Assembly (NCBI GenBank): GCA_035492775.1
Contig: DATJIW010000094.1
Location: 1-64,000, forward strand
Reading direction: 5' to 3'
Origin: DATJFQ01 sp035492775
Lineage (GTDB): Bacteria > Acidobacteriota > Vicinamibacteria > Vicinamibacterales > 2-12-FULL-66-21
Length of the DNA stretch: 64,000 nt
Part shown: in pieces, positions 33,577 to 42,982 of the stretch
Position numbering within the stretch: position 1 is the first letter of the stretch
Layout: each line of letters begins with the position of its first letter
Translations under genes and position numbers: made by a program
The notes under the pieces: generated by a model
Database searches by the model: none
The model's input: the letters and a program-made list of their open reading frames with translations, nothing else
Told to the model about the DNA's origin: nothing

Positions 33577-34941
33577 GTGTCCGACCGCCGGTCCGTCGCC
33601 GCACGTCTCGATGACCTTCCGATCACTTCCACGCACCGGCTGATCATCGCGGTTGCCGGGGTCGGAACCTTCTTCGACCTTTTTGACATCTTCCTGGCGG
33701 GCGTTCTCGGGACGGTGCTCACCGAGCAGTTTCATCTCAGTCGGGTCGCACTGCCGGCAGTGCTCGGCTCGGGCTTTCTTGGAATGTTCGTCGGCGCCGT
33801 CTCGTTCGGCCATCTTGCCGATCGCGTCGGTCGCCGACGGGCGTTCCTCGTGACGCTGGGCGTGTACTCGGTATTCACTTTTGCCGGCGCGTTTGCGACG
33901 AACGTCACGATGGTGATCGCCATGCGGTTCGCGGCCGGGATCGGCATCGGCGCCGAGCCGCCGCTGGTCGACTCGTATCTCGGGGAGATGCTTCCACCCC
34001 GCGATCGCGGACGGTACACGGCAGTCGCATACACGTTCGGCTTTTGCGCCGTACCGATCGTCGGCCTGCTCGCGCGTATCCTGGTCCCTATCTCGCCGTT
34101 CGGTATTGCCGGTTGGCGCTGGCTTTTCGTGGCGGGAAGTCTCGGGGCCCTCATCGTGTGGGTGCTTCGCCGTCGATTGCCCGAGTCGCCGCGCTGGCTC
34201 GAATCCGCCGGCCGCCATCGTGAAGCAGATGCCATCACGACCGCGCTCGAAGCGGAGGCATCGCGGCCCGATGGTCCTGCGACAGGCGACAGTCCACTGT
34301 TTTCGTCAGCAGCGAATCCGGGATGGCTGGCGCTCTTCGGACCCGAGTACCGCGGCAGGACGATTGTCCTTTGCGTGTTTCACTTGTTCCAGACGGTGGG
34401 GTATTACGGATTCGGCACGCTCGTGCCGCTCGTCCTCGCAGCAAAGGGGTTCACGGTCATCCATTCGCTGACGTACACGACGATCGTCCTTCTGGGGTAT
34501 CCGGTCGGCTCCGCTGCATCAATTGTGGTCGTGGAGCGCGTCGATCGGCGCTGGTTGATCGTCTCCGGAGCCGTCTTGATGGCGTTGTTCGGTCTCGCGC
34601 TCGGGGTCGCCGCGTCGCCCGGTTGGATCGTGCTCTGGGGCTTCAGCTACACCGTCGTCAGCAATCTCTTCTCGAATGCCTTTCACGTGTTTCAGGCGGA
34701 GATCTTTCCGACGTTCATCCGGACGACGGCGGCTGGAACGGCATACGCGCTCAGCCGGCTGTCGAGCGCGGCCATGCCGTTCCTGCTGCTTCCAATTCTG
34801 AACCAGCGCGGCGCCCCGACGATGTTCGCCGTCGTCGCGCTCGCGATGGTCATCGTGATTGCTGACATCGGTCTGTTCGCGCCGTCGACGACGGGACTGG
34901 CGCTGGAGCACGTGGCGACCGCGCATCAGCGCGGTTCCTAG
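33577..34941 (+). CDS. MFS transporter
   Basis: A 454-residue carrier with 12 predicted membrane helices. GHLADRVGRRRAF between helices 2 and 3 and the RFAAGIGIGAEPP segment of helix 4 place it in the sugar/aromatic-acid-type major facilitator group. RRRLPESPRWLESAGR starts the central loop, as in sugar porters. GTG at 33577 is 44 bases after xfp. The substrate is unknown; sugars, carboxylates or aromatic acids are all possible. Confidence 0.85.
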   Translation: MSDRRSVAARLDDLPITSTHRLIIAVAGVGTFFDLFDIFLAGVLGTVLTEQFHLSRVALPAVLGSGFLGMFVGAVSFGHLADRVGRRRAFLVTLGVYSVFTFAGAFATNVTMVIAMRFAAGIGIGAEPPLVDSYLGEMLPPRDRGRYTAVAYTFGFCAVPIVGLLARILVPISPFGIAGWRWLFVAGSLGALIVWVLRRRLPESPRWLESAGRHREADAITTALEAEASRPDGPATGDSPLFSSAANPGWLALFGPEYRGRTIVLCVFHLFQTVGYYGFGTLVPLVLAAKGFTVIHSLTYTTIVLLGYPVGSAASIVVVERVDRRWLIVSGAVLMALFGLALGVAASPGWIVLWGFSYTVVSNLFSNAFHVFQAEIFPTFIRTTAAGTAYALSRLSSAAMPFLLLPILNQRGAPTMFAVVALAMVIVIADIGLFAPSTTGLALEHVATAHQRGS

Positions 34942-35010
34942 TCGAATCGATTGCCCGTGGCCGTCGCGCAACCGATCAAGAGCAGATTGCCAGCTTCGTC
35001 GAAGCGGCAC

Positions 35011-35529
35011 TCAGTCGAACTCGACCCGCGGAGCCGGTTGATCCGCACCCGCGCGGCCGGCCGTGATCTCGGCCTTGTAGTAGTTCTCGCCTTTCACGGG
35101 CGCGCCCGCGAGCCGCCGCAGGATTGCCAGCTGGCCCACGTGCGTGAGCGCGTCCGCGACCGGCCCTTGGAAGAGACGTTCGGAAGACGTCCCGAGAGGA
35201 TCCGGCGCGGCGAGGCGCGCCTCGAAACGCTGCAGTGCGGCGAAGAAGCGGTCGACGTCCGCCTGCCACTCGCCCGGCGGCGTGACGTGCCAGGTGTGCT
35301 CGCCGTTGGCCAGCGAGAGCGCCCAATCGAACAGATCTCCTATGTGCGCGAGGATCTGCCCCGCCGTTCGCGTCCCCCCGCCTGCGCAGTAAGCACTGAA
35401 GCCCTCAGGGGCGTCGCGCAGCACCTTCGAGGCGCGGTACGCCAGCGTCGCAACGCAATGCCGCAGTAGATCGGAAGATGCGATTGATGAAGATCCCATT
35501 GATGAAGATCCCATTGATGAAGATCCCAT
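35011..35529 (-). CDS. DinB-like protein with repeat-encoded N-terminus
   Basis: A protein of up to 172 residues. The core (from about residue 20) is DinB-like: TAGQILAHIGDLFDWALSL and the C-terminal ADALTHVGQLAILRRLAG provide the family histidines. The N-terminus is MGSSS repeated three times from a 15-bp tandem repeat, which supplies three in-frame ATG codons (35529, 35514, 35499). The last may be the ancestral start. Confidence 0.7.
   Translation of the reverse strand: MGSSSMGSSSMGSSSIASSDLLRHCVATLAYRASKVLRDAPEGFSAYCAGGGTRTAGQILAHIGDLFDWALSLANGEHTWHVTPPGEWQADVDRFFAALQRFEARLAAPDPLGTSSERLFQGPVADALTHVGQLAILRRLAGAPVKGENYYKAEITAGRAGADQPAPRVEFD
35484..35528. repeat. 15-bp tandem repeat, three perfect copies
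   Basis: TTGATGAAGATCCCA occurs three times head to tail. On the minus strand it encodes repeated MGSSS, each beginning with a possible start codon. Confidence 0.95.
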
Positions 35530-35550
35530 TTGATGCTGTCCGAGATCCTG

Positions 35551-36534
35551 TCACTGCATGTGTGTCATGAGGCTGGCGAGCGCTTCATCGATCGTTCCGT
35601 GCCCTTGCAGGTACGGCAGCCAGTACTCGTCGAGAATCGGCTTCATGCCGCGGAACGACCCGCGGTTCCAGTTGTCGAACTTCTCGGCGTAAGGGATGTG
35701 CTCGGGGATGAACTCTTTCACGACGGCACCTGCCGTGTAGAAGACGATCGCATGGGAAAGCGCGTCGGGCACGCGGATTCCGCGCGACCGCGCGACCGAC
35801 GACAGGCGCTGCATCATCTGCTCGTCCCACTGATGCGACGACTCGTGAAACAGGATCTCGAGACCGTAGTTGCCGCCAATCGCCGGATCCATCGATGAGA
35901 ACTCGATGAGACCTCGATCGGTCGAATAGGCACCGGCCCAGTTCGTATAGCCCGACAGGTTGACGACGCGCGGCTGATCGGGCCAGGCGGCATGATAAAT
36001 CTCCGTGAGGCGTGCGACGAACGCCGTCCCGTATCGGCTGACGAGCCGCTGGAGCTCGTCGCGTCGTGCTTCGTCTGCACGCTGGTGCTCGGGCCACCAC
36101 GCGGCGCGATACACGGGCGCGGCGCGCCTCAGTGCCGAGACGAGATCCGCAGGGAGTCCTGATTCCGAAAGGTCCGAGTCGTCGCGTGAGGCCGCGATGA
36201 CCTGAGTTTCCTTGACCAGTGTGTCCTTGTCGAAGACGGCATCCTCCTTCGACGGACCCGCCGCATAGAAGTCGACCGCCGCCTGCCATTCCCTCCGCTC
36301 CGCATCGGTGCGGCCGGCCAGTGCTTCCAGTTCGGCCGGCGCATTGACGACGGCGCTGCGCTGCGCGTCGGGCGCATGGTTCTGCGCGCGCCCGAGCACA
36401 TAGAGGAAGTGGTGCAAGTTGTTCCAGAAGCCGATTCGGAACACCAGCGGCGGCTGCGGCCGCGTCTCCGCGGGAGCGGGTGGCCACGCCAGCAGAAGCA
36501 GCGTCCCCACCAGACCAGCCGTTATCCTTCGCAT
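35551..36534 (-). CDS. Putative secreted zinc metalloprotease (HExxH)
   Basis: A 327-residue protein with a signal peptide (MRRITAGLVGTLLLLAWPPAPA). LFHESSHQWDE near residue 230 contains HExxH, with an acidic residue two positions after the second His. No named family is recognised. The region before the motif is helical; after it comes HAIVFYTAGAVVKE, which may provide a third ligand. It is upstream of the DinB gene on the same strand. Confidence 0.6.
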   Translation of the reverse strand: MRRITAGLVGTLLLLAWPPAPAETRPQPPLVFRIGFWNNLHHFLYVLGRAQNHAPDAQRSAVVNAPAELEALAGRTDAERREWQAAVDFYAAGPSKEDAVFDKDTLVKETQVIAASRDDSDLSESGLPADLVSALRRAAPVYRAAWWPEHQRADEARRDELQRLVSRYGTAFVARLTEIYHAAWPDQPRVVNLSGYTNWAGAYSTDRGLIEFSSMDPAIGGNYGLEILFHESSHQWDEQMMQRLSSVARSRGIRVPDALSHAIVFYTAGAVVKEFIPEHIPYAEKFDNWNRGSFRGMKPILDEYWLPYLQGHGTIDEALASLMTHMQ

Positions 36535-36598
36535 CGCCTGTTAGACCGTCGGCACCCCACTCCGGTTGGACGCGGCCAGTTGGAGATTGAAAGAGTGG

Positions 36599-39500
36599 TC
36601 ACTTGATCGTCTCGACGGTAATAAATGGAACACTCTTCATCGCGTCGTTGATCTTCGTCACCTGATCCGACTGGATTTGATTCAGCTTTGCGATGGCGCC
36701 ATCGAGCTCCTGCGTCAGCTCGCGAATCCGCAGCGCCTGTCCTTCGGTCGGCGCCGCGGGTGCGCGCGAGATCGCGCCGTAGAGCGAACCAATCTCCTCC
36801 CGGATCCGCGGATACTGCCGATATCCCATGTTCGGATACGGGCGCGTCAGGTCGTCGTCTCTCAGCGACTGAACGACCTTCAGCGCCGCGTCTACCATGC
36901 CTGCCACATCTCCGCCCGGCTGGACCGCCGGACCCGCGTTGTCGCGCTCGGACGTCTCGGCCGCATTCGCATGTCGTGGGCTCGAGGCCTGGAGTCGCTG
37001 CTGGAGCGAGGTGAGCTGCGCCACGAGGCTGTTTGCGCGGTCGACCGCGGCGTTGGCCCGGGACGTCAGATCACGAAGGGTCATCGCGGCGTCGAGCTGC
37101 GCCTGCAGGTCGGCTGCCGACGCCGGGACGCGCGGATCCATGGCTACCGTCACGGTCGTACTGTGTTGCTGTCCTCCGGCTCGAAGCGTGATGGTGTATT
37201 CGCCCGGCAGCACGTAGGGTCCGCCTGCGCCGCCGAATCGCCCGCCGCCGCCCCGTGCCGCGGGCGCTTCTTCGCCTTCAGCACGCGCGCCGCGCCCGGC
37301 GCGGCCGCCGCCGGTCGGGCCGTCGTAACGCAAATCCCACGTCATGCGCGCCACGCCACTCTCGCGAGGCAGATTGCGGAACGTGCGCACGGCCTTGCCG
37401 CTCTTGTCGGTGATCGTCAGCGAGGCGTCGCGCGCGTCTCCCTTGACGTAGTAGTCGACGATCGCGCCGTCAGGCGGATTCGGTGCGGCCCAGACACCCT
37501 GGCCCAGGTTGCCGTCCTTGTTCCACACCGTCCACCGTGTCGCCGGCCGGACATCGAAGAGCGCCGCTCCTGTCGAGAGCGCCTCCGCCACGTGTTGCAC
37601 GGCGCTGATGTCGTCCATGATCCAGAGACCTCGCCCGTGCGTCGCCACGATCAGATCGTTGTCGCGAGGATGGATCTGGATGTCCCGCACGGGCACCGCA
37701 GGCATGTTCTGTCGGAACGACGCCCAGTGCGCGCCCGCGTCGAACGAAATCCATAATCCGAGCTCCGTGCCCGCGTAAAGAATGTTCCTGTTCTTCGGAT
37801 CTTCCCGGATGACATGCGGCCACCCGGTGGTCGTTGGCGGCATGTTCAGGTTCAGGCGCGTCCACGTCTTGCCGAAGTCGGTCGTCTTGAAGAAGTACGC
37901 TGTGTAGTCGTTGTCCTGATGATGATCGGCTGAAACGTAGGCAGTGCCGACGTCGGTCGGCGACGCTTCGACGGTTGGAATCCACGCGTTCGGCGCAAGC
38001 CCGGCGATGTTCTTCACTACATTCGTCCACGTCTTGCCGCCATCACGCGTCACCTGCACGTTGCCGTCATCGGTGCCAACCCAGATGACGTTCGGGTCGA
38101 GCTTCGACGGCGCGATCGTCAGAATCGTGCAGTGGAACTCCGCAGCGGTGTTGTCGACAACGATCGGTTCCCCCGAGGACTGCTGCTTACTCTTGTCGTT
38201 CGTCGTCAGGTCGGGGCTGATGATGTCCCACGACTGACCGTGGTTCGTCGATCGGAACAGGACTTCACCGCCGAAGTACACCGTGGTGCCGTCCGGGCCG
38301 AGCACGATCGGCGAGTTCCAGTTGAACCGATGCTTGTGGTTCGCCATCGCGTCTCCGACCGAGCCGATGCGGTTCGGGTACGGGATGATGCTTCGCGACG
38401 TCCCGCTCCGCGTATCGGTGACGCTGATCGAGCCTCCCTGGAGGTCGTTGTAAACGCGCCAGGGTTCCTTCAGATCCGGCACTGCGAAGAAGCCGTCGCC
38501 GCCGCCGACCGTGTACCAATCGTTTTTCCGGATCCCTTCGGATGCCAGCGAGTTGCTCGGACCGCACCACGTGCCATTGTCCTGGAGGCCGCCGCACACC
38601 ATGTAGGGCGCCTGCATGTCGTAGTTGACGTGATAGAACTGGGTGAACGGAACGTTGTTCAGCACGTTGAAATTGCGGCCGCCGTCATACGACACTTGGA
38701 AGCCGCCGTCGCTGCCGCTCAGAATCCGCTGAGGGTTCTTCGGATCGATCCACAGGGCCTGATGGTCTCCATGGACGTCGCGGGGGAGGCTCACGAAGTT
38801 GCGGCCGCCGTCTTCTGACATCCAGAGATTGCCGCCGAGCGCGAAAATCCGGTTCGGGTCGCGTGGGTCCACACGGATGTCGGCGTAGTAGAACGGACGG
38901 AACGAGAGCTGCGGATCCTTGTTCATGAGGCGCCAGCTGCCGCCGGCATCGTCGCTCCGCCAGAGCTCTCCGGCGTAGTTCAGCGTTTCGCTGATCATGT
39001 AGACGATGTCGGGGTTGCTGCGCGAGATCGCAACGCCGATCCGATCGAGCATCTCCGGGATCCCGTTCGTGAGCTTCTTCCACGTCGCACCGCCGTCCAT
39101 GGACTTGTAGAGGGCCGTTTCGCCGCCGCCGCTCCGCAGGTGCCAGGCCTTGCGCAGGTATGTGTACATGCCCGCATAGACTTCATTGGAGTTCGTCGGA
39201 TTGATGTCGATGTCCGAGCAGCCGGTCTGCGTGTCTTTGAAGAGCACGCGCTGCCAGTTCTTTCCCCCGTCGATCGTCTTGAAGACGCCGCGCTGCTCGT
39301 TGGGTCCCCATTCATGACCCATCGCACAGACGTAGACGATGTCGGGGTTGAGGTTATCGATCCGGATGCGGGCGATGCGGTCGGAATCGTCGAGTCCGAT
39401 GTGCGTCCACGTCGTCCCGCCGTCGTTGCTGCGGTAGACGCCGTTGCCGAATGACGCATTGTTGCGCGGATTGCCTTCGCCCGTGCCGACATAGACGATG

Positions 39501-39823
39501 TCGGGATTCGACGGTGCGAGCGCGATGTCGCCGATCGAGAGGAACCGCTGGTCGTCGAACACCGGCGTCCAGGTCGTCGCCGCATTGGTCGTCTTGAACA
39601 CGCCGCCATTCGCGCCGGAGACATAGAACGTAGACGGATCACCCGGAACGCCTGTGATTGCCGAGACGCGTCCGGCCTGGTTCGTCGGGCCGATGTTCCT
39701 GAAGGTGAGCGCCCGCAGCGCGTCGATTTCAGGTGGTGGCGTCACGGTCTGGGCGCGAAGGGACAGATGCGAGCCCGCCGCCAGCACGGCGGCGGCAGCG
39801 GCAAACGTCAGAATCTGTTTCAT
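36599..39823 (-). CDS. Exported BNR/sortilin-like beta-propeller protein
   Basis: A 1,074-residue protein with a signal peptide (MKQILTFAAAAAVLAAG; ATG at 39823). The first about 720 residues carry many SxDxGxxW (BNR/Asp-box) repeats, such as RSNDGGTTWTHIG, KTIDGGKNWQRV and VTRDGGKTWTNV, of the VPS10-type double propeller. A beta-rich domain (about 740-880) and a helical C-terminal region with coiled-coil-like heptads follow. Such proteins are annotated as glycosyl hydrolases, but catalytic residues are not established. Many Acidobacteriota carry relatives. Confidence 0.85.
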   Translation of the reverse strand: MKQILTFAAAAAVLAAGSHLSLRAQTVTPPPEIDALRALTFRNIGPTNQAGRVSAITGVPGDPSTFYVSGANGGVFKTTNAATTWTPVFDDQRFLSIGDIALAPSNPDIVYVGTGEGNPRNNASFGNGVYRSNDGGTTWTHIGLDDSDRIARIRIDNLNPDIVYVCAMGHEWGPNEQRGVFKTIDGGKNWQRVLFKDTQTGCSDIDINPTNSNEVYAGMYTYLRKAWHLRSGGGETALYKSMDGGATWKKLTNGIPEMLDRIGVAISRSNPDIVYMISETLNYAGELWRSDDAGGSWRLMNKDPQLSFRPFYYADIRVDPRDPNRIFALGGNLWMSEDGGRNFVSLPRDVHGDHQALWIDPKNPQRILSGSDGGFQVSYDGGRNFNVLNNVPFTQFYHVNYDMQAPYMVCGGLQDNGTWCGPSNSLASEGIRKNDWYTVGGGDGFFAVPDLKEPWRVYNDLQGGSISVTDTRSGTSRSIIPYPNRIGSVGDAMANHKHRFNWNSPIVLGPDGTTVYFGGEVLFRSTNHGQSWDIISPDLTTNDKSKQQSSGEPIVVDNTAAEFHCTILTIAPSKLDPNVIWVGTDDGNVQVTRDGGKTWTNVVKNIAGLAPNAWIPTVEASPTDVGTAYVSADHHQDNDYTAYFFKTTDFGKTWTRLNLNMPPTTTGWPHVIREDPKNRNILYAGTELGLWISFDAGAHWASFRQNMPAVPVRDIQIHPRDNDLIVATHGRGLWIMDDISAVQHVAEALSTGAALFDVRPATRWTVWNKDGNLGQGVWAAPNPPDGAIVDYYVKGDARDASLTITDKSGKAVRTFRNLPRESGVARMTWDLRYDGPTGGGRAGRGARAEGEEAPAARGGGGRFGGAGGPYVLPGEYTITLRAGGQQHSTTVTVAMDPRVPASAADLQAQLDAAMTLRDLTSRANAAVDRANSLVAQLTSLQQRLQASSPRHANAAETSERDNAGPAVQPGGDVAGMVDAALKVVQSLRDDDLTRPYPNMGYRQYPRIREEIGSLYGAISRAPAAPTEGQALRIRELTQELDGAIAKLNQIQSDQVTKINDAMKSVPFITVETIK

Positions 39824-39983
39824 GGCGCCGAAAGCATAACGTAACGCGCGCCAATCCGGCCTCACACGGTATCGGGAGCTGTGGGCATCGCAGGTGTTCT
39901 AAAATCGATGGGTTCGGCATTCCCCGCCGTCGCGGGTGGAGCGCTGAACGCGGGCGCGCATTTTGCGACCGCTCTCGACAACG

Positions 39984-42395
39984 ATGGCCTGGCTTCCCAC
40001 GCTCCTTGATTCGGCTCGACGCGTCACGATGGGTCGGTCGCGCTCCCTGGCGGCTGGCATCATCGCGCTGGCGCTGATTCTCGTCGTCGGCTCCACCGCC
40101 TTCGTCTGGGGCGCCTACGAAATAACTGCCGACCTGCCTCAGAAAACGGACATCCGCGGCCTGGGCGACATGGCGCAGGCGACCACCATCTTCGATGCGA
40201 GCGATCAGCCGGTCTTTACGATCTTCAAGGAGCAGCGGATTGAGGTGCCGCTGAACCACATCTCCCCGAACCTCATCAAAGCGGTCCTCTCGGTCGAGGA
40301 TCAGCGATTTTACGAACACAGCGGTATCGATTTCATTCGCATCGCCGCGGCCGCCGTCAAGAACGTCCAGCTCGGGCGTCGCGCGGAGGGCGGTAGCACG
40401 ATCACGCAACAGCTCGCACGGCAGAGCTTGTTGACGCGCGACAAGACATTCCGGCGCAAGCTGAAGGAAGCGATACTCGCCGCACACATCGAGCACGAGT
40501 ACTCCAAGAACGAGATCCTCGAGATGTACCTGAATAAGGTGTATCTCGGCAGCGGATTGTATGGCGCTGAGGCCGCCTCTCGCGGCTACTTCGGGAAGCC
40601 CGCAAGCGAGCTGACGGTTCCCGAAGCCGCGCTCCTGGCCGGTCTCATTCAGAGTCCGTCGAGTTACGCGCCCACCGGCAACATGGACCGCGCGATTGCG
40701 CGCCGCAATATCGTGCTCCAGACCATGGTCTCCTCGGGTGCAATCACCGCCCAGGAGTACGAACGCGCGAAAGCCACTGCCGTGCACCTGACCAACGGGC
40801 TCGAGGTGAACGAAACGTTCGGCCTTTACTTCAAGGAGCAGGTTCAGAAGGAACTCGTCGATCGATTCGGCTGGACGCGGGTCGCTGAAGGCGGGCTCCG
40901 CGTGTACACGACGATAGATCCGAAGCTTCAGGTGGCGGCGGAGAAGATCGTCGAAGACGGCCTGGAATCGATCGAGCACCGGCGCGGCTACTCGCACACG
41001 ACGCGAGCTGCGATCGAAGGCGGCGTTCGGAAGGTGGCGGACAAGGACGACAAGAGCGCCAGGGACGCGCCGGCGTATCTGCAGGGCGCGCTCGTCGCGA
41101 TGGATCCATCGGACGGATCGGTCCGCGCGTTGGTGGGCGGACGCGACTTCGACGAAAGTCGCTTCAACCGCGCGACGCAGGCGAAACGCCAGTCCGGATC
41201 GGCGTTCAAGCCGTTCGTCTATGCGGCCGCACTCGAGGCCGGCTATTCCCCCGCCTCGCTCATTACCAATCTGAACAATCCAATCCTGACCGAGCAGGGT
41301 GACTGGGTCCCGGAAGACGAGCACTCATCGGCGACCGAGATGACGATGCGGACGGCGCTGCGGATGTCGAGCAATCGCGCCGCCGTCCAGATGCTGAACA
41401 CGATCGGAATCCCGAAGGCGGTCAGCTACGCGCAGAAGCTGAACGTCGGCACGCCGCCCAGTGTCCCGTCGCTGGCGCTTGGGGCAAGTGACGTCACGCT
41501 GCTGTCGCTGACCGCGGCGTACGGCGCCTTCGCCGACAAAGGCGTCGTCCACACGCCGGTGCTGGTTCGCCGCGTCGAAGACAACGACGGCAAGCTGTTG
41601 TACGAGAATCCCGCGAAGTCACAGCAGGCGGTGAGCGAGAGCACTGCGTTCCTGATGTCGAGCATGCTGGCCGACGTCGTCAACGCCGGTACCGCCTACA
41701 AGGCGCGGCAGGCGGGCTTTACGCTGCCGGCTGCAGGGAAGACCGGAACGACGAACGACTACGTTGATGCGTGGTTCGTCGGCTTCACGCCGCATCTCGT
41801 GACTGGCGTGTGGGTCGGGTTCGATCAGCCGCAGACGATCATCGCAAACGGATATGGCGGCGATCTGTCGGTGCCGATCTGGGCGTCGTTCATGAAGGCG
41901 GCGACGAAGGGCGATCCGCCCGACTGGATCGAAAAGCCGGCGAACGTCGTCGGCGTCAACGTCTGCCGACTGTCGGGGAAGCTGCCTAACGAAGGGTGCA
42001 CGAACGTCGAGGTCGTGAACGACGATGGGAGCGTCGAGACGAAGTCGATGGTGTACACCGATTACTTCGTGCGCGGCACCCAACCGACGACCCTCTGTCC
42101 ATTGCATCCGGGCCGCTCGATCTTTGCGACGATGGCGGGAGCGCTGGGTGTGCAGGTGGGAAAGCCCGCGCCCGTGCCAGCGGACACCGCGGCCCTGCCG
42201 CCTACCTCCGGCACATCCGGAGTTTCTCCCGCGCAGGACACGCCGGCTACCTCCAAGGCTGAGGAGCCGCAGAAAAAGAAGAAGAAGGGCTTCTGGTCGC
42301 GGCTCTTTGGCGGCGACGACGACAAGAAACAGGATGAGAAGGACAAGAAGGCCCCGAAGAAGCCAGGTGGAGGAGGGGGAGGAGAGGTCAACTAA
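39984..42395 (+). CDS. Class A penicillin-binding protein (PBP1a-type)
   Basis: An 803-residue bifunctional peptidoglycan synthase. After a membrane anchor near residue 25-45 comes the GT51 glycosyltransferase domain (VEDQRFYEHSGID with its catalytic Glu, GGSTITQQLARQ). The transpeptidase domain has SAFK (SxxK), SSN (SxN) and GKTGTTNDY (KTG). The tail is very Lys/Asp-rich (KKKKKGFWSRLFGGDDDKK), ending in a Gly run. The stop codon itself lies in the first bases of the downstream repeat block. Confidence 0.93.
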   Translation: MAWLPTLLDSARRVTMGRSRSLAAGIIALALILVVGSTAFVWGAYEITADLPQKTDIRGLGDMAQATTIFDASDQPVFTIFKEQRIEVPLNHISPNLIKAVLSVEDQRFYEHSGIDFIRIAAAAVKNVQLGRRAEGGSTITQQLARQSLLTRDKTFRRKLKEAILAAHIEHEYSKNEILEMYLNKVYLGSGLYGAEAASRGYFGKPASELTVPEAALLAGLIQSPSSYAPTGNMDRAIARRNIVLQTMVSSGAITAQEYERAKATAVHLTNGLEVNETFGLYFKEQVQKELVDRFGWTRVAEGGLRVYTTIDPKLQVAAEKIVEDGLESIEHRRGYSHTTRAAIEGGVRKVADKDDKSARDAPAYLQGALVAMDPSDGSVRALVGGRDFDESRFNRATQAKRQSGSAFKPFVYAAALEAGYSPASLITNLNNPILTEQGDWVPEDEHSSATEMTMRTALRMSSNRAAVQMLNTIGIPKAVSYAQKLNVGTPPSVPSLALGASDVTLLSLTAAYGAFADKGVVHTPVLVRRVEDNDGKLLYENPAKSQQAVSESTAFLMSSMLADVVNAGTAYKARQAGFTLPAAGKTGTTNDYVDAWFVGFTPHLVTGVWVGFDQPQTIIANGYGGDLSVPIWASFMKAATKGDPPDWIEKPANVVGVNVCRLSGKLPNEGCTNVEVVNDDGSVETKSMVYTDYFVRGTQPTTLCPLHPGRSIFATMAGALGVQVGKPAPVPADTAALPPTSGTSGVSPAQDTPATSKAEEPQKKKKKGFWSRLFGGDDDKKQDEKDKKAPKKPGGGGGGEVN

Positions 42396-42418
42396 GAGGC
42401 CACGGAGGCCACGGAGGA
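42389..42418 (+). repeat. Inverted-repeat arm A
   Basis: This 30-bp stretch, containing the PBP stop codon, matches the reverse complement of 42781-42810 at 28 of 30 positions, and of 42895-42924 equally. A transcript through the block could fold into a very long hairpin. Confidence 0.8.
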
Positions 42419-42549
42419 CGGCAAGTTAACGGCCCACGGAGGGCGGCAAGTTAAGGGCCACGGAGGGCAGCAAGTTAGGGCCACGGAGGGCGGCAAGTTA
42501 ACGGCCACGAAGGCGGCAAGTTAACGGCCACGGAGGGCTGCAGGTTAAC
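42398..42549 (+). repeat. Six degenerate tandem copies of a ~24-bp unit
   Basis: The unit is approximately GGCCACGGAGGGCGGCAAG plus TTAAC. Six copies, differing by one to several bases or small indels, run from just after the PBP stop. They have no open frame of note. Bases 42550-42683 that follow are unique and I see nothing in them. Confidence 0.9.
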
Positions 42550-42683
42550 GGCACACCCCACCGCCCCTCACGGAGACGGCGAAAAGCGCAGAGAGCGAGA
42601 AGGGGAGCTGTCCTGCGTAGTCCGGAAAGCCGACAATTCCAACGCGCGTTCCGAGCGGCCCGGCCAGGATTAGCCCTCCGCGC

Positions 42684-42950
42684 CTCTCATGCCTCTCTCT
42701 CTGGCTCTCTCTCTGGCTCTCTCTGGCTCTCTCGCTGGCTCACCCGCTGGCTCGCTCTGGCTCTCTCGCAACATATATGACCTCTGTGGCCTCCGTGGCC
42801 TCTTAGTTAAACCCCTCTGTGGCCTCTTGGCTCTCTGGCTCTCTCTCTCTGGCTCATTCGCTGGCTCGCTCTGGCTCTCTCGCAACATATATGACCTCTG
42901 TGGCCTCCGTGGCCTCTTAGTTAAGACCCCTCCGTGGCCTCTTGGCTAAC
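42684..42950 (+). repeat. Two copies of a 114-bp CT-rich unit
   Basis: Each unit has CTCTCTGG-type simple repeats followed by an identical 66-bp stretch (42745-42810 and 42859-42924) containing CAACATATATGACCTC and GTGGCCTCCGTGGCC. The start-to-start period is 114 bp. A partial third copy (CCGTGGCCTCTTGGCT) ends the block 33 bases before holB. Confidence 0.92.
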
Positions 42951-42982
42951 GCCCTTCATCGCAAGTCGATTACGATTCCCCT

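Noticed and set aside
35484..35528. CRISPR-like array
   Set aside because: The copies are contiguous without spacers; it is a simple tandem repeat.
42689..42949. 86-codon frame of Leu/Ser/Gly repeats
   Set aside because: Translation of CT-rich tandem repeats; no ribosome site and no sign of coding constraint.
42398..42950. CRISPR or insertion sequence
   Set aside because: Tandem copies without unique spacers, and no cas or transposase gene nearby.
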